From Eurosta solidaginis (taxonomy: Eukaryota > Arthropoda > Insecta > Diptera > Tephritidae), in NCBI RefSeq assembly GCF_040869045.1, contig NC_090319.1, positions 394,273,601-394,337,600 of the forward strand: a stretch of 64,000 nucleotides of DNA. Reading direction: 5' to 3'. A model generated the notes under the pieces. The model was not told the origin of the DNA and made no database searches. It saw only the letters and a program-made list of their open reading frames with translations. This document shows positions 1 to 12,195 of this stretch, in pieces (positions within the stretch are counted from its first letter, which is position 1; every line of letters begins with the position of its first letter). The translations under genes and the position numbers were made by a program.

Positions 1-310
1 AGAACACGGCTTCTCGCGAGATTCACGAATCTCGAAATACTCGTAATGCTCGCGAGCTTCTCGACTTTCAATTCAGTCGCTGTATTGGCACTATTCTGTA
101 CATATCGGTGTTTTTTACTTGTAGTTTTGTGGACGTTTTCGCTTGTGCTCCAGAAGAAATCGTAAGGTCTATATAAATCAGCCAATGAATCGATTAAATT
201 GAATGTGGAGAAGCTCGCGAGCCTTACGAGTAATACGAGATTCAATAATCTCGAGAGAAGGCCGAGACTCGCGAGAAATCTCTTCTCAAACAAGCTCGGG
301 AAATCGTAAG
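1..310. repeat. CTCG/CGAG-rich flank of cecropin unit (copy A)
   Basis: The stretch is dense in TCTCG, CGAGA and CTCGCGAG words in both orientations, which stands out in AT-rich DNA. It repeats at 6867-7170 and 19595-19900. A related cluster lies nearer the cecropin 3' end (6595-6712 and 19323-19440). Its function is unknown. Confidence 0.6.
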
Positions 311-838
311 ATCTACTTTAAATGCAATATTGTTCATATATCCTAGGGTTTATTTCTTTCTTCCTTCGGAGATACATACATCTGTCTCTTGGCAATGTAT
401 GAATGATATCGGTGTAGAAGAGTGGAAGTAAACCAAAAATATTGTGAAAAAGGCGGTTGCGCCATGGACGTTACTAAATATGTAAAACAAATCCTGTCTA
501 CTAACGAGATCCAGACGTAATGCAAAACTGCCATAGTTAACAGCTTACAGAGAATGACTTGTAGTAGGGAATAGTCTTGTTGACGCATATAGACGAACGC
601 TGTCTTTCAGATGATGCGGAGGAGCCGGGAGACAGTTCTTGCATTGCGATCACGGGGCGGCTAATGCCAGGGATCTAACTATTTTTTCTTGTTGCAGCAC
701 TGTGGACTTAATCTTCTTGGAACGGTATTTAGGTCCCGTCCGGCCAATTTGTTGGGAAACTTTAAAAGGAGCACGAAACAAATTGGAAGAGAAGCTCGGC
801 CTAGATTACTTCGGAAGCATATGGCGTCTTGTATTTAT
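311..838. other. Unassigned flank between CTCG cluster and DINE-like element
   Basis: No convincing gene is visible. A good splice-acceptor-like tract (pyrimidines then TTGCAG, about 689-703) precedes an open stretch, but no partner exon or known family can be recognised. The same block occurs at 7177-7704 and 19905-20432. Confidence 0.4.
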
Positions 839-2117
839 TATACCCAGTTGAGCAGAGCTCACAGAGTATATTAACTTTGATTGGATAACGGTTGGTTGTA
901 CAGGTATAAAGGAATCGAGATAGATATAGACTTCCATATATCAAAATCATCAGTATCGAAAAAAATTTGATTGAGCCATGTCCGTCCGTCCGCCCGTCCG
1001 TTAACACGATAACTTGAGTAAATTTTGAGGTATCTTGATAAAATTTGGTATGTAGGTTCCTGGGCACTCATCTCAGATCGCTATTTAAAATGAACGATAT
1101 CGGACAATAACCACGCCCACTTTTTCGATATCGAAAATTTCGAAAAATCGAAAAAGTGCGATATTTCATTACCAAAGACAGATAAAGCGATGAAACTTGG
1201 TAGGTGAGTTGAACTTATGACGCAGAATAGAAAACTAGTAAAATTTTGGATAATGGGCGTGGCACCGCCCGCTTTTTAAAGAAAGTAATTTAGAAGTTCT
1301 GCAAGCTGTAATTTGGAAGTCGTTGAAGATATCATGATGAAATTTGGCAGGAACGTTACTCCTATTACTATATGTATGCCTAATAAAAATTAGCAAAATC
1401 GGAGAACGACCACGCCCACTTTAAAAAAAAAATTTTAAGTCAAATTAAAAAATGTTAATATCTTTACAGTATATAAGTAAATTATGTCAACATTCAACTC
1501 CAGTAATGATATGGTGCAACAAAATACAAAAATAAAAGAAAATTTCAAAATAGGCGTGGCTCCGCCCTTTTTCATTTAATTCGTCTAGAATACTTTTAAT
1601 GCCATAAGTCGAACAAAAATTTACCAATCCTTGTGAAGTTTGGTAGGGGCTTAGACTCTAGGACGATAACTGTTTTCTGTGAAAAAGGGCGAAATCGGTT
1701 GAAGACATGCCCAGTTTTTATACACAGTCGACCGTCTGTCCATCCGCTCGGCCGTTAACACGATAACTTGAGCAAAAATCGATATATCTTTACTAAACTC
1801 AGTTCACGTAATTATCTGAACTCACTTTGTATTGGTATAAAATATGGCCGAAATCCGACTATGACCACGCCCCCTTTTTCGATATCGAAAATTACGAAAA
1901 ATCAAAAAAATTCCATAATTCTTTACCAAATACGAAAAAAGGGATGAAACATGGTAATTGGATTGGTTTATTGACGCAAAATATAACTTTGGAAAAAACT
2001 TTGTAAAATGGGTGTGACACCTACCATATTAAGTAGAAGAAAATGAAAAAGTTCTACAAGGCGAAATCAACAGCCCTTGGAATCTTGGCAGGAATACTGT
2101 TAGTGTTATTGAATAGA
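839..2117 (+). mobile_element. DINE-like (Helentron-associated) element, 3'-truncated, copy A
   Basis: The element starts TATACCCAGTTGAGC, carries a (GTCC)n tract at 986-1001 and the repeated motif GGGCGTGGC/GCCACGCCC, and is homologous to the fuller elements at 20433-22896 and 51744-56011. It stops at about 2117, where its relatives would run on into a minisatellite. (GTCY)n tracts together with subterminal repeats are typical of DINE-1/mini-me/HINE elements of Diptera. The rolling-circle family assignment is from that knowledge, not from a search. Confidence 0.7.
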
Positions 2118-2172
2118 AATACCCCCATGAATATAAATTAAGACTATCAAAATGAAAGAAGAGGGAACGACG

Positions 2173-5100
2173 CACAGTGGCGCCTCTGCCGTTAAAGCAT
2201 GGCAAAAATCAAAAAAATCATGAAAGCGTTCGCTAAATCTAATACATGTTTCTAATAGAGAATTTTCCGGGAATTAAGAATATGTTTTTCACAGAAAATT
2301 ATAGTTTACTAGGTAGAGCCGCTCAAAGTTGACCAATTTTCAACATTGGGAAAAATTTGAAATTTTTCTTCTTTTTCGTTGTATTTAAAATGGTTTTGTG
2401 AGTAAACCAGGCGGCCGGTTGTCGTTTTCTTATACAGCAATGAAAGCTAATTTAATTTAGGATTGAAACAAAAAAAAAAAAATTGTTTTTTTTTCTTAAA
2501 AGTTGGGGGATATACCGGTTTTTCGAAATGCCTATTTTTAGGCCCTTTTTAAGACTTTGATGGAAAAAAAATATGTTAAAATATGTGCTCCGTCAAATTA
2601 ACAGTAGTTATTTGTGAAATATTCAGTTACTAAATTCATAAAGTCTACCTGCGTCCAGCTGCAACTTCACTTTTTACATCAAATAAAGTTAAACAACCTT
2701 GGGCATAAATACGCGCCTGAGCGGGTATATATAATTCAGTACGGCCGTAAGGTCGTTTTTGTTGTTGGAACTTGTTAACAACATACATTGTTTTAGTTAC
2801 GAATTGTATACTTGAAATTCATTGTAATAATTTCAGTAGGTATATAAAGCTATCCATCATATAATGCACATTATCATCCGTCTTTTGGAGATTAAGGAAC
2901 TAAGTATTCTGTTTACTTAAATAAAGTGAATAGTATTTTTAAATATAGTTCACAGTTTAATATTTACTCAGATACACTCGAAGCCAATTCTAATATGTAT
3001 CTAGAAAACTCGAAAATATTTGCGGTGTTTAAATCTACAGAGTCAAGACGGGACTTCGTTGAGGCTATTATGAGAGAATTAGCGAGTGAAGCAAGCATTA
3101 AAGAAAAGGAAGGCCCGCAAGAAAAAATTGGTTTACAATACATTATGATAGAAAGAAAATGGAAGGACATCTATCGTAACAATTCAAAATTTCTAAGTAA
3201 GCATGAAAAGTGGCTAGCTGACAAAACTTTTTTGGACGAAGAAACGCCTAGCACGTCAACCAATCCAACTAGAGGGAGACCAACAAAACCCATAGAAAAG
3301 TGTTCTACAAGGAAAAGGAAGCTGTCTGATACCACAAAAGCTATGGCCAAATATAAAAAAGACGAAGAAAACGTGAAGTCTCATATAATAGAAGCAGTTG
3401 CGGTAGCAAGCCCAGTGCGACTGATGAGGATCAAAAACAGCATTCCCCCACCCCCAAATGCGCTTCCTAGGAAAAACACTCCCCAAGAAGCTTTGGCGCT
3501 GTTTATAGATCTCGGTTTTAAGAAGAAAAAATATATTATATTGCGTAAGTCATTATTGCAACGTAATGCCGATATTTTACCTGGATACAAAAAAAATTAC
3601 TCAAGCCAAGAAAGAAGCAGTTCCTCTAAGTCCCAAAATAACCGAAGTATCAGCTGAAATTGAGCTACAAAACTTAATGGATCATACGTCTAAACGACTC
3701 CTTCAAAGTTTTACTGAAGAAATCACTGCCAAAGAAGCTAGCATTGATAACTAAGTGGGGCTGTGATGGATCATCAGGACAAAGCGCATATAAACAAAGA
3801 ATAAATGTAGACGATGAAACAATTACAGATAGTAATATGTTTATGGCTTCTATCGTTCCATTACGACTAAAAGATGAAGCTTCAGAATATTGGAAAAATC
3901 CACGTCCGTCATCAACAATATTGTGCCGCCCGATATTATTTAAATACGAGAAGGAGTCTTCAGAACTCATAAAAGCTACAGTGAGCGATATAAAAAATCA
4001 ATTTGCCAAATTAGAACCAACAATAATTGAAATTGAAGAGGGGAATGTCATTACAATAAAGCATGATTTTCTTCTAACAATGGTCGATGGAAAAGTTTTG
4101 AACAAATACGACATCTACAATGAAATGTGCAATTTGTAAGAAGAGCCAAAAGGACTTTGAAAATATTGATGATTCAATAACTGACGAACTGAATTATGAG
4201 TATGGAGTATCTCCTTTGCATGCTAGGATAAGATGTATGGAATTTGTTTTGAAGCTGGCTTATACACTACCACAACAAGGAGAAATTGTCAACGACAATA
4301 CAACATGTAAGGAGAAACAAAACAGGAGAAAAAAAATAATTCAGGATGCATTCTATAAAGAGATTGGCCTTACAGTTGACTGCCCAAAGTATGGATACGG
4401 AATTACAAATGATGGTAACTCCTCAAGAAGATTTTTTGAAAACGATGAAGTGACTGCTCGCATAACAGGAGTTGATAGAGATATTGTGAAAAGATTGGGA
4501 GTAATTTTAAATATTTTAAACTGCCATGAACCAGTTAATGGACCCAAATTTGGAGAATATGCATCTAAAACTACAGAGTTGCTGCATCAAAATTATCCTG
4601 AGAAGAAACTTACACCAACTGTACATAAATTTTTGGCACATGGAAAAAAATTAATGGAGTGTCAGTGCTTACCATTAGGAGAATTGTCTGAAGAAGCTCA
4701 AGAATCTAAGAACAAGGACTACAAAAGATATAAATGTATGAACACCTACAAAGTATCATGAGTTAGACAAAACGAAGACCTTTTTATCATGTTAGCTATC
4801 TCTTCTGATCCAGTCATATCATCTATGAGGTATGTAAGAACACAAAAAGATCTTACAGATGCGTATAGCTCAGAAATGGTTGCTTTGTTAGATATATGTT
4901 CCAGTGACGATTACTATGTTAAGATAAAATAAGTTTCTCACTTCTTATAACAACAATGAAAAAGAGATTTACTAATCAATTTTATGCCTTTATTGAAAAA
5001 TAAGATATCTATGTACAAGTTAATTTTTTATTTCAAATAAAAGAATTAATTAATTTAGTAATTTATAAATATATACTTTTCATTATTGCATTTCTCTAAA

Positions 5101-5286
5101 GTTTATCAAATTTATTTTAAAGCTTAGGCATTTTGCATTCAAACGAGTATTAAATTTTTATAGAAATCAATACGTCTATCGAGTTTGGTACAAATTGGTA
5201 AAGCGGTTACTAAGCTCAAACTTTTTAGCATAAATGGACAGTGCCACTCCCCTTTTCCAAAATTCATTGGCTGTTTAATCTTTAGC
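2173..5286 (+). mobile_element. Transib DNA transposon, 3'-truncated (copy A)
   Basis: The 5' end at 2173 begins with CACAGTG, then 22 bp, then GCAAAAATC, and is preceded by the target duplication CGACG (2168-2172). The interior matches copy B 13062-16175. At 5286/5288 the element is fused directly to an unrelated repeat that lies 1.85 kb further on in copy B, so the 3' terminal repeat is missing here. The coding remnant is listed separately. Confidence 0.88.
2926..4932 (+). pseudogene. Broken Transib (RAG1-like) transposase, copy A
   Basis: This is a DDE transposase remnant of the Transib/RAG1 lineage, which cuts at CACAGTG-type termini. It is read in four overlapping pieces: 2926-3657, 3566-3754, 3744-4139 and 4120-4932. 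Family features visible are WGCDGSSGQSAYKQ (first catalytic Asp), TMVDGK (probable second Asp), a CxxC pair (CAIC, about 4123), and LPLGELSEEAQESKNK (catalytic Glu). The last matches the region of RAG1 that holds its catalytic Glu. A tail with AISSDPVISS follows. Lesions are an indel in an A8 run (3589-3596), frame changes near 3740 and 4125, and a TGA at 4759-4761. The first in-frame ATG is at 2995; upstream the frame is open but lacks a start, so a 5' exon is possible. All three catalytic residues survive, but no intact protein can be made. Confidence 0.82.
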
Positions 5287-5287
5287 A

Positions 5288-5430
5288 ATGATATGACCTT
5301 TTTCCTGTTTATGGCGCAGGACAGCAGAGTTGGCAAGAACCCCGCCCAGCCGACATGACTAGCCATAGAGCACCCCTAGATCATGCCGACTGCCTTCCTT
5401 GCTGCTCCACTGTAGATGCGATCCCATAAC
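5288..5430 (+). repeat. Fragment of unclassified repeat X (copy A)
   Basis: This matches 18024-18165, the right-hand part of a repeat that also occurs inverted at 44225-44815. The left part was lost in the deletion that made the 5287 junction. Confidence 0.7.
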
Positions 5431-5741
5431 AAATTTACTGAAACTTATCAGAGCAGCTACAGACTTGGTAAATCTACCCGAAAAAACACAAATAAAACAC
5501 GAAAAGGAACTGCCAGTTACCTTGTACACTACACACAAATTTCCGTTATTCGTTATAAGATGTAACTTATCCTTCCAACTCTTCAGGGAGTTCCCGCGGC
5601 AGGTAGTTTTAGCACTCCGCTTTATCAAAAATTAATAAGAATTTTTTATTTTTTTACTCAGGCAATTTCTTTGCCCCTTTAAATGTGCATACACATATGT
5701 ATATACCCATACAAAAGTATAAGCTCGGGGAAAAATGTTGT

Positions 5742-5930
5742 CTTATCATTTCGAGTTCCGCAATTAATAATACTTACTATTTCAATATTTCGTAACGCAG
5801 ATCTTATTATATGTGTACATACATACTTAAGTATGGCTATATGCATCTGTGATTCCCCGTAAACTGTAGCCGGACTGGCGGCACTCGTACCTATAAAAGC
5901 AATTGCCGTCGGACGTTTTGTTATCAAACT
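5742..5930 (+). promoter_or_regulatory. Cecropin promoter, copy A: GATA site, kappaB-like site, TATA box
   Basis: TATAAAAG lies at 5892-5899, about 140 bp before the ATG, so transcription should begin near 5922-5930. Upstream, CTTATC (an inverted GATA site) lies at 5742-5747, and a kappaB-like GATTCCCCG at 5851-5859 is only a partial match to the insect consensus. In Drosophila, kappaB plus GATA sites drive fat-body induction of antimicrobial peptide genes; applying that here is inference. Confidence 0.6.
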
Positions 5931-6031
5931 CACTTCAGCACCCAAGCAAGAGCAATAGCGCGCCATTACGAGCAATCAAGCTACATTTTTTAATAATTTG
6001 TTTTACTCAAACACACAAAACCTTAACCATA

Positions 6032-6309
6032 ATGAACTTCAACAAATTTTTTATCTTTTTGGCTGTGGTTTTTGGTGTGTTCGCTGGACAAACTGAGGCG
6101 GGTTGGCTAAAGAAGATCGGAAAGAAAATCGTAAGTACTTTTCAATTTTTTCTCATGAATGCTTTGAAAAACTGTATATTTGTGGAAAACTAATTTTGTT
6201 CTTTATATTCGCATAGGAACGTATTGGCCAGCACACGAGGGATGCCACCATTCAGGGCCTTAGTGTAGCTCAACAGGCTGCCAATGTTGCAGCCACCGCA
6301 CGGGGTTAG
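6032..6309 (+). CDS. Cec: Cecropin precursor, copy 1
   Basis: This is an inducible secreted antimicrobial peptide of insect haemolymph that disrupts bacterial membranes. There are two exons: 6032-6130 (33 codons) and 6217-6309 (30 codons plus TAG). The 86-bp intron has GTAAGT and GCATAG at its borders. The 63-aa precursor has a hydrophobic signal peptide ending near residue 23 (QTEA), then a mature peptide starting [15 protein letters not shown], the classic basic amphipathic N-terminal helix with Trp2. It continues to a hydrophobic Ala-rich C-terminal helix. The final ARG suggests that the terminal Gly could serve for amidation, as in other cecropins. Its length is normal for the family. A start further upstream is not needed, since TATA and a 5' leader precede this ATG. 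Reading through the intron gives a false 96-aa ORF. Copy 2 at 18760 encodes the same mature peptide. Confidence 0.96.
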
Positions 6310-6434
6310 AACTGATTTCCAGATATTAAAAAATCATCAGCCTTTCAAGATGTACCCTTTGATAGTTCCTATTTCATTATTTATTTTACCATCAAACAAT
6401 TTATTATAAAATTCATATAAGTAAGAGTTTAGAA

Positions 6435-6440
6435 AATAAA
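6435..6440 (+). terminator. Polyadenylation signal of cecropin copy 1
   Basis: AATAAA lies 126 bp after the stop codon and is conserved at 19163-19168 in the second copy. Confidence 0.6.
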
Positions 6441-6594
6441 AAAGCTTATCAAAACTACTTGGCTTTTTTTGAAGGAATTTGCTCCTTTTTACGTTTGAGA
6501 ACTGAGGAGAGAAAACTCTGAGCAAGGACTTATCAAAAGCAGATGTTTCGCATTGATTCTTTCCCTTGCCAAGACGTTGATTTAAATTAGAGCT

Positions 6595-7170
6595 TACGAT
6601 TTCTTCTCGAACACAAGCGAGATTTTCGAGACCCAAGAAATCGAGAACTCGACTTCTCGAGAGATGTTCGTGTCTCGAAGTACTCGTAAATCTCGCGAGC
6701 TTCTCGACATAAACTAATTGCTGTATGGACAGTATTTATACACTTGGTTTTTTTTACTTGTGACTTTTTTGTTGATTATATTGCTTTCCGATGACATTTA
6801 ACTCAAAACATATTTATTATACATATCATTTTGTTCACAATATTTTATTTTTTTAACGAGACATCGAGAACACGGCTTCTCGCGAGATTCACGAATCTCG
6901 AAATACTCGTAATGCTCGCGAGCTTCTCGACTTTCAATTCAGTCGCTGTATTGGCACTATTCTGTACATATCGGTGTTTTTTACTTGTAGTTTTGTGGAC
7001 GTTTTCGCTTGTGCTCCAGAAGAAATCGTAAGGTCTATATAAATCAGCCAATGAATCGATTAAATTGAATGTGGAGAAGCTCGCGAGCCTTACGAGTAAT
7101 ACGAGATTCAATAATCTCGAGAGAAGGCCGAGACTCGCGAGAAACCTCTTCTCAAACAAGCTCGGGAAAT
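6595..7170. repeat. CTCG/CGAG-rich cluster downstream of cecropin copy 1
   Basis: There are two dense patches, 6595-6712 and 6867-7170, separated by AT-rich DNA. They consist of short direct and inverted CTCG/CGAG words, including CTCGCGAG near 6692, 6886 and 6915. No gene lies here. Confidence 0.55.
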
Positions 7171-8419
7171 CGTAAGATCTACTTTAAATGCAATATTGTT
7201 CATATATCCTAGGGTTTATTTCTTTCTTCCTTCGGAGATACATACATCTGTCTCTTGGCAATGTATGAATGATATCGGTGTAGAAGAGTGGAAGTAAACC
7301 AAAAATATTGTGAAAAAGGCGGTTGCGCCATGGACGTTACTAAATATGTAAAACAAATCCTGTCTACTAACGAGATCCAGACGTAATGCAAAACTGCCAT
7401 AGTTAACAGCTTACAGAGAATGACTTGTAGTAGGGAATAGTCTTTTTGACGCATATAGACTAACGCTGTCTTTCAGATGATGCGGAGGAGCCGGGAGACA
7501 GTTCTTGCATTGCGATCACGGGGCGGCTAATGCCAGGGATCTAACTATTTTTTCTTGTTGCAGCACTGTGGACTTAATCTTCTTGGAACGGTATTTAGGT
7601 CCCGTCCGGCCAATTTGTTGGGAAACTTTAAAAGGAGCACGAAACAAATTGGAAGAGAAGCTCGGCCTAGATTACTTCGGAAGCATATGGCGTCTTGTAT
7701 TTATTATACCCAGTTGAGCAGAGCTCACAGAGTATATTAACTTTGATTGGATAACGGTTGGTTGTACAGGTATAAAGGAATCGAGATAGATATAGACTTC
7801 CATATATCAAAATCATCAGTATCGAAAAAAATTTGATTGAGCCATGTCCGTCCGTCCGCCCGTCCGTTAACACGATAACTTGAGTAAATTTTGAGGTATC
7901 TTGATAAAATTTGGTATGTAGGTTCCTGGGCACTCATCTCAGATCGCTATTTAAAATGAACGATATCGGACAATAACCACGCCCACTTTTTCGATATCGA
8001 AAATTTCGAAAAATCGAAAAAGTGCGATATTTCATTACCAAAGACAGATAAAGCGATGAAACTTGGTAGGTGAGTTGAACTTATGACGCAGAATAGAAAA
8101 CTAGTAAAATTTTGGATAATGGGCGTGGCACCGCCCGCTTTTTAAAGAAAGTAATTTAGAAGTTCTGCAAGCTGTAATTTGGAAGTCGTTGAAGATATCA
8201 TGATGAAATTTGGCAGGAACGTTACTCCTATTACTATATGTATGCCTAATAAAAATTAGCAAAATCGGAGAACGACCACGCCCACTTTAAAAAAAAAATT
8301 TTAAGTCAAATTAAACAAGTAAGGAAGGCTAAGTTCGGGTGTAACCGAACATAACATACTCAGTTGAGAGCTATGGAGACAAAATAAGGAAAATCAATCT
8401 GGGGTAACCCTGGAATGTG

Positions 8420-10900
8420 GTTGTATAACATGTGTATCAAATGAAAGGTATTAAAGAGTATTTTAAGAGAGAGTAGGCCATAGTTCTATGGATGAACGCC
8501 ATTTAGGGATATCGCCATAAAGGTAGACCAGGGCTGACTCTAGAATTTGTTTGTACGATATGGGTATCAAATGAAAGGTGTTACTGAGCATTTTAAGAGG
8601 GAGTGGGCCTTAGGTCTATCGGTGGACGCCTTTTCGAGATGTCCCCATTAAGGTGGACCAGGGGTGATTCTATAATGTGTTTGTACGATATGGGTATCAA
8701 ATGAAAGCTGTTAATGAGTATTTTGAAAAGGAGTGATCCTTAGTTCCATAGGTGGACGCCGTTTCGAGATATCGCCATAAAGGTGGACCAGGGGTGTCTC
8801 TAGAATGTGTTTGTACGATATGGGAATCAAATGAAAGGTGTTACTGAGCATTTTAAGAGGGAGTGGGCATTAGGTCTATAGGTGGACACCTTTTCGAGAT
8901 ATCGCCATTAGGGTGGGCCAGGGGTGACTCTAGACTGTTTGTACGGTATGGGTATCAAACGAAAGGTGTTACTGAGCATTTTAAGAGGGAGTGGGCATAA
9001 GGTCTATAGGTGGACGCCTTTTCGAGATATCGTCATTAGGGTGGGCCAGGGGTGACTCTAGAATGTGTTTGTACGATATGTGCATCAAACGAAAGGTGTT
9101 ACTGAGCATTTTAAGAGGGAGTGGGCATTAGGTCTATAGGTGGACGCCCTTTCGAGATATCGCCATTAGGGTGGGCCAGGGGTGACTCTAGAATGTTTGT
9201 ACGATATGGGTATCAAACGAAAGGTGTTACTGAGCATTTTAAGAGGGAGTGGGCATTAGGTCTATAGGTGGACGCCTTTTCAGGATATCGCCATTAGGGT
9301 GGGCCAGGGGTGACTCTAGAATGTGTTTGTACGATATGGGTATCAAATGAAAGGTGGTAAGGAGTATTTTAAAAGGGAGTAATCCTTAGTTCTATAGGTG
9401 GACGCCTTTTCGAGATATCGCCATAAAGGTGGACCAAGGGTGACTCTAGAATGTTTGTACGATATGGGTATCAAACGAAAGGTGTTACTGAGCATTTTAA
9501 GAGGGAGTGGGCATTAGGTCTATAGGTGGACGCCTTTTCGAGATATCGCCATTAGGGTGGGCCAGGGTGACTCTAGAATGTGTTTGTACGATATGGGTAT
9601 CAAATGAAAGGTGGTAAAGAGTATTTTAAAAGGGAGTAATCCTTAGTTCTATAGGTGGACGCCTTTTCGAGATATCGCCATAAAGCTGGACCAAGGGTGA
9701 CTCTAGAATGTTTGTACGGTATGGGTATCAAACGAAAGGTGTTACTGAGCATTTTAAGAGGGAGTGGGCATTAGGTCTATAGGTGGACGCCTTTTCGAGA
9801 TATCGCCATTAGGGTGGGCCAGGGTGACTCTAGAATGTGTTTGTACGATATGGGTATCAAATGAAAGGTGGTAATGAGTATTTTAAAAGGGAGTAATCCT
9901 TAGTTCTATAGGTGGACGCCTTTTCGAGATATCGCCATTAGGGTGGGCCAGGTGTGACTCTAGAATGTTTGTACGATATGGGTATCAAACGAAAGGTGTT
10001 ACTGAGCATTTTAAGAGGGAGTGGGCATTAGGTCTATAGGTGGACGCCTTTTCGAGATATCGCCATTAGGGTGGGACAGGGGTGACTCTAGAATGTTTGT
10101 ACGATATGGGTATCAAACGAAAGGTGTTACTGAGCATTTTAAGAGGGAGTGGACATTAGGTCTATAGGTGGACGCCTTTTCGAGATATCGCCATTAGGGT
10201 GGGCCTGGGGTGACTCTAGAATGTTTGTACGATATGGGTATCAAACGAAAGGTGTTACTGAGCATTTTAAGAGAGAGTGGACATTAGGTCTATAGGTGGA
10301 CGCCTTTTCGAGATATCGCCATTAGGGTGGGCCAGGGTGACTCTAGAATGTGTTTGTACGATATGGTTATCAAATGAAAGGTGGTAATGAGTATTTTAAA
10401 AGGGAGTAATCCTTAGTTCTATAGGTGGACGCCTTTTCGAAATATCGCCATTAGGGTGGGCCAGGTGTGACTCTAGAATGTTTGTACGATATGGGTATCA
10501 AACGAAAGCTGTTACTGAGCATTTTAAGAGGGAGTGGGCATTAGGTCTATAGGTGGACGCCTTTTCGAGATATCGCCATTAGGGTGGGCCAGGGGTGACT
10601 CTAGAATGTTTGTACGATATGGGTATCAAACGAAAGGTGTTACTGAGCATTTTAAGAGGGAGTGGACACTAGGTCTATAGGTGGACGCCTTTTCGAGATA
10701 TCGCCATTAGGGTGGGCCAGGGGTGACTCTAGAATGTTTGTACGATATGGGTATCAAACGAAAGGTGTTACTGAGCATTTTAAGAGGGAGGGGGCATTAG
10801 GTCTATAGGTGGACGCCTTTTCGAGATATCGCCATTAGGGTGGGACAGGGGTGACTCTGGTATGTTTTTGTACGATATGGATATCAAATTAAAGGTATTA
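8420..10900. repeat. Minisatellite, about 128-bp period, about 19 units
   Basis: Head-to-tail units contain GACTCTAGAATG, GTACGATATGGGTATCAAA, TTTTAAGAGGGAGTGG and GGTGGACGCCTTTTCGAGAT. Two unit types alternate in places (AATCCTTAGTTC and GGCATTAGGTC variants), which suggests duplication of multi-unit blocks. It lies inside the nested DINE-like element. Confidence 0.9.
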
Positions 10901-12146
10901 ATGAGGGTTTTAAAAGCGAGTGGCCCTTAGATGTATATGTGAAGTCGTTCTCGCAATATCGACCAAAATGTGGACCAGGTGATCCAGAAAATCATCTGTC
11001 GGGTACTGCTAATTTATTTATATATGCAATACCACTAACAGTATTCCTGCCAAGATTCCAAGGGCTGTTGATTTCGCCTTGTAGAACTTTTTCATTTTCT
11101 TCTACTTAATATGGTAGGTGTCACACCCATTTTACAAAGTTTTTTCCAAAGTTATATTTTGCGTCAATAAACCAATCCAGTTACCATGTTTCATCACTTT
11201 TTTCGTATTTGGTATAGAATTATGGCATTTTTTTCATTTTTCGTAATTTTTGATATCGATAAAGTGGGCGTGGTTATGGTCAGATTTCGCCCATTTTTTA
11301 CACCAAGAAAAAGTGAGCTCAGGTAAGTACGTGGGCTAAGTTTAGTAAAGATATATCGGATTTTGCTCAAGTTATTGTGTTAATGGCCGAGCGGAAGGAC
11401 AGACGGTGGACTGTGTATAAAAACTGGGCGTGGCTTCCACCGATTTCGCCCATTTTCACAGAGAACAGTTACCGTCATAGAATCTATGCTCCTACCAAAT
11501 TTGAGAAGGATTGGTAAATTTTTGTTCGACTTATGGCAATAAAAGTATTCTAGACAAACTAAATGAAAATGGGCGGAGCCACGCCCATTTTGAAATTTTC
11601 TTTTATTTTTGTATTTTGTTGCATCATATCATTACTGGAGTTGAAGTTTGACTTAATTTACTTATATACAGTAAAGATATTAAATTTTTTGTTAAAATTT
11701 GAGTTTAAAAAATTTTTTTTTTAAAAAGTGGGCGTGTTCTTCATCCAATTTTGCTAATTTTTATTTAGCACATATAGAGTAATAGTAGTAACGTTCCTGC
11801 CAAATTTCATCATGATATCTTCAACGACTTCCAAATTACAGCTTGCAAAACTTTTAAATTACCTTCTTGTAAAAGTGGGCGGTGCCACGCCCATTGTCCA
11901 AAATCTTACTAATTTTCTATTCTGCGTCATAACTTCAACCCATCTACCAAGTTTCGTCGCTTTATCTGTCTTTTGTAATGAGTTATCGCACTTTTTCGGT
12001 TTTTCGAAATTTTCGATATCGAAAAAGTGGGCGTGGTTATAGTCCGATATCGTTCATTTTAAATAGCGATCTGAGATGAGTGCTCAGGAATCTACATACC
12101 AAATTTCATCAAGATACCTCAAAATTTACTCAAGTTATCGTGTTAA

Positions 12147-12195
12147 CGGACGGACGGACGGACGGACGGACGGACGGACGGACGGACGGACGGAC
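12147..12195. repeat. (CGGA)n microsatellite
   Basis: About twelve perfect CGGA tetranucleotides precede CATGGCTCAATCAAAT. This is the expanded (GTCC)n tract of the DINE-like element on the opposite strand, and the longest such tract in the window. Confidence 0.9.

Larger units (their letters stand above)
1..6866. repeat. Tandem duplication copy A (6.87 kb, left edge cut by window)
   Basis: Base 1 aligns with 6867 and the match runs on at a constant offset of 6866 up to about 1446. After copy B's 4.0-kb insertion it resumes at an offset of 10889 up to 5286. The part from 5288 to 6866, which holds cecropin, aligns with 18024-19594. The copies look more than 98% identical by eye. Copy A carries a DINE-like element, a 3'-truncated Transib and one cecropin. 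It starts in mid-unit, so the array continues to the left of the window. Confidence 0.93.

Noticed and set aside
639..874. Open frames after a good splice-acceptor-like tract, present in all three units
   Set aside because: No partner exon, start or family could be recognised; kept only as an unassigned flank.
5903..6193. 96-codon frame covering cecropin exon 1
   Set aside because: It starts in the leader upstream of the true ATG and reads through the intron; the GTAAGT/GCATAG intron gives the standard cecropin.
8420..10900. Regular repeats that could suggest a CRISPR array
   Set aside because: Units are contiguous and about 128 bp, with no short repeat plus unique spacer layout; the context is a eukaryotic genome and the array lies inside a mobile element.
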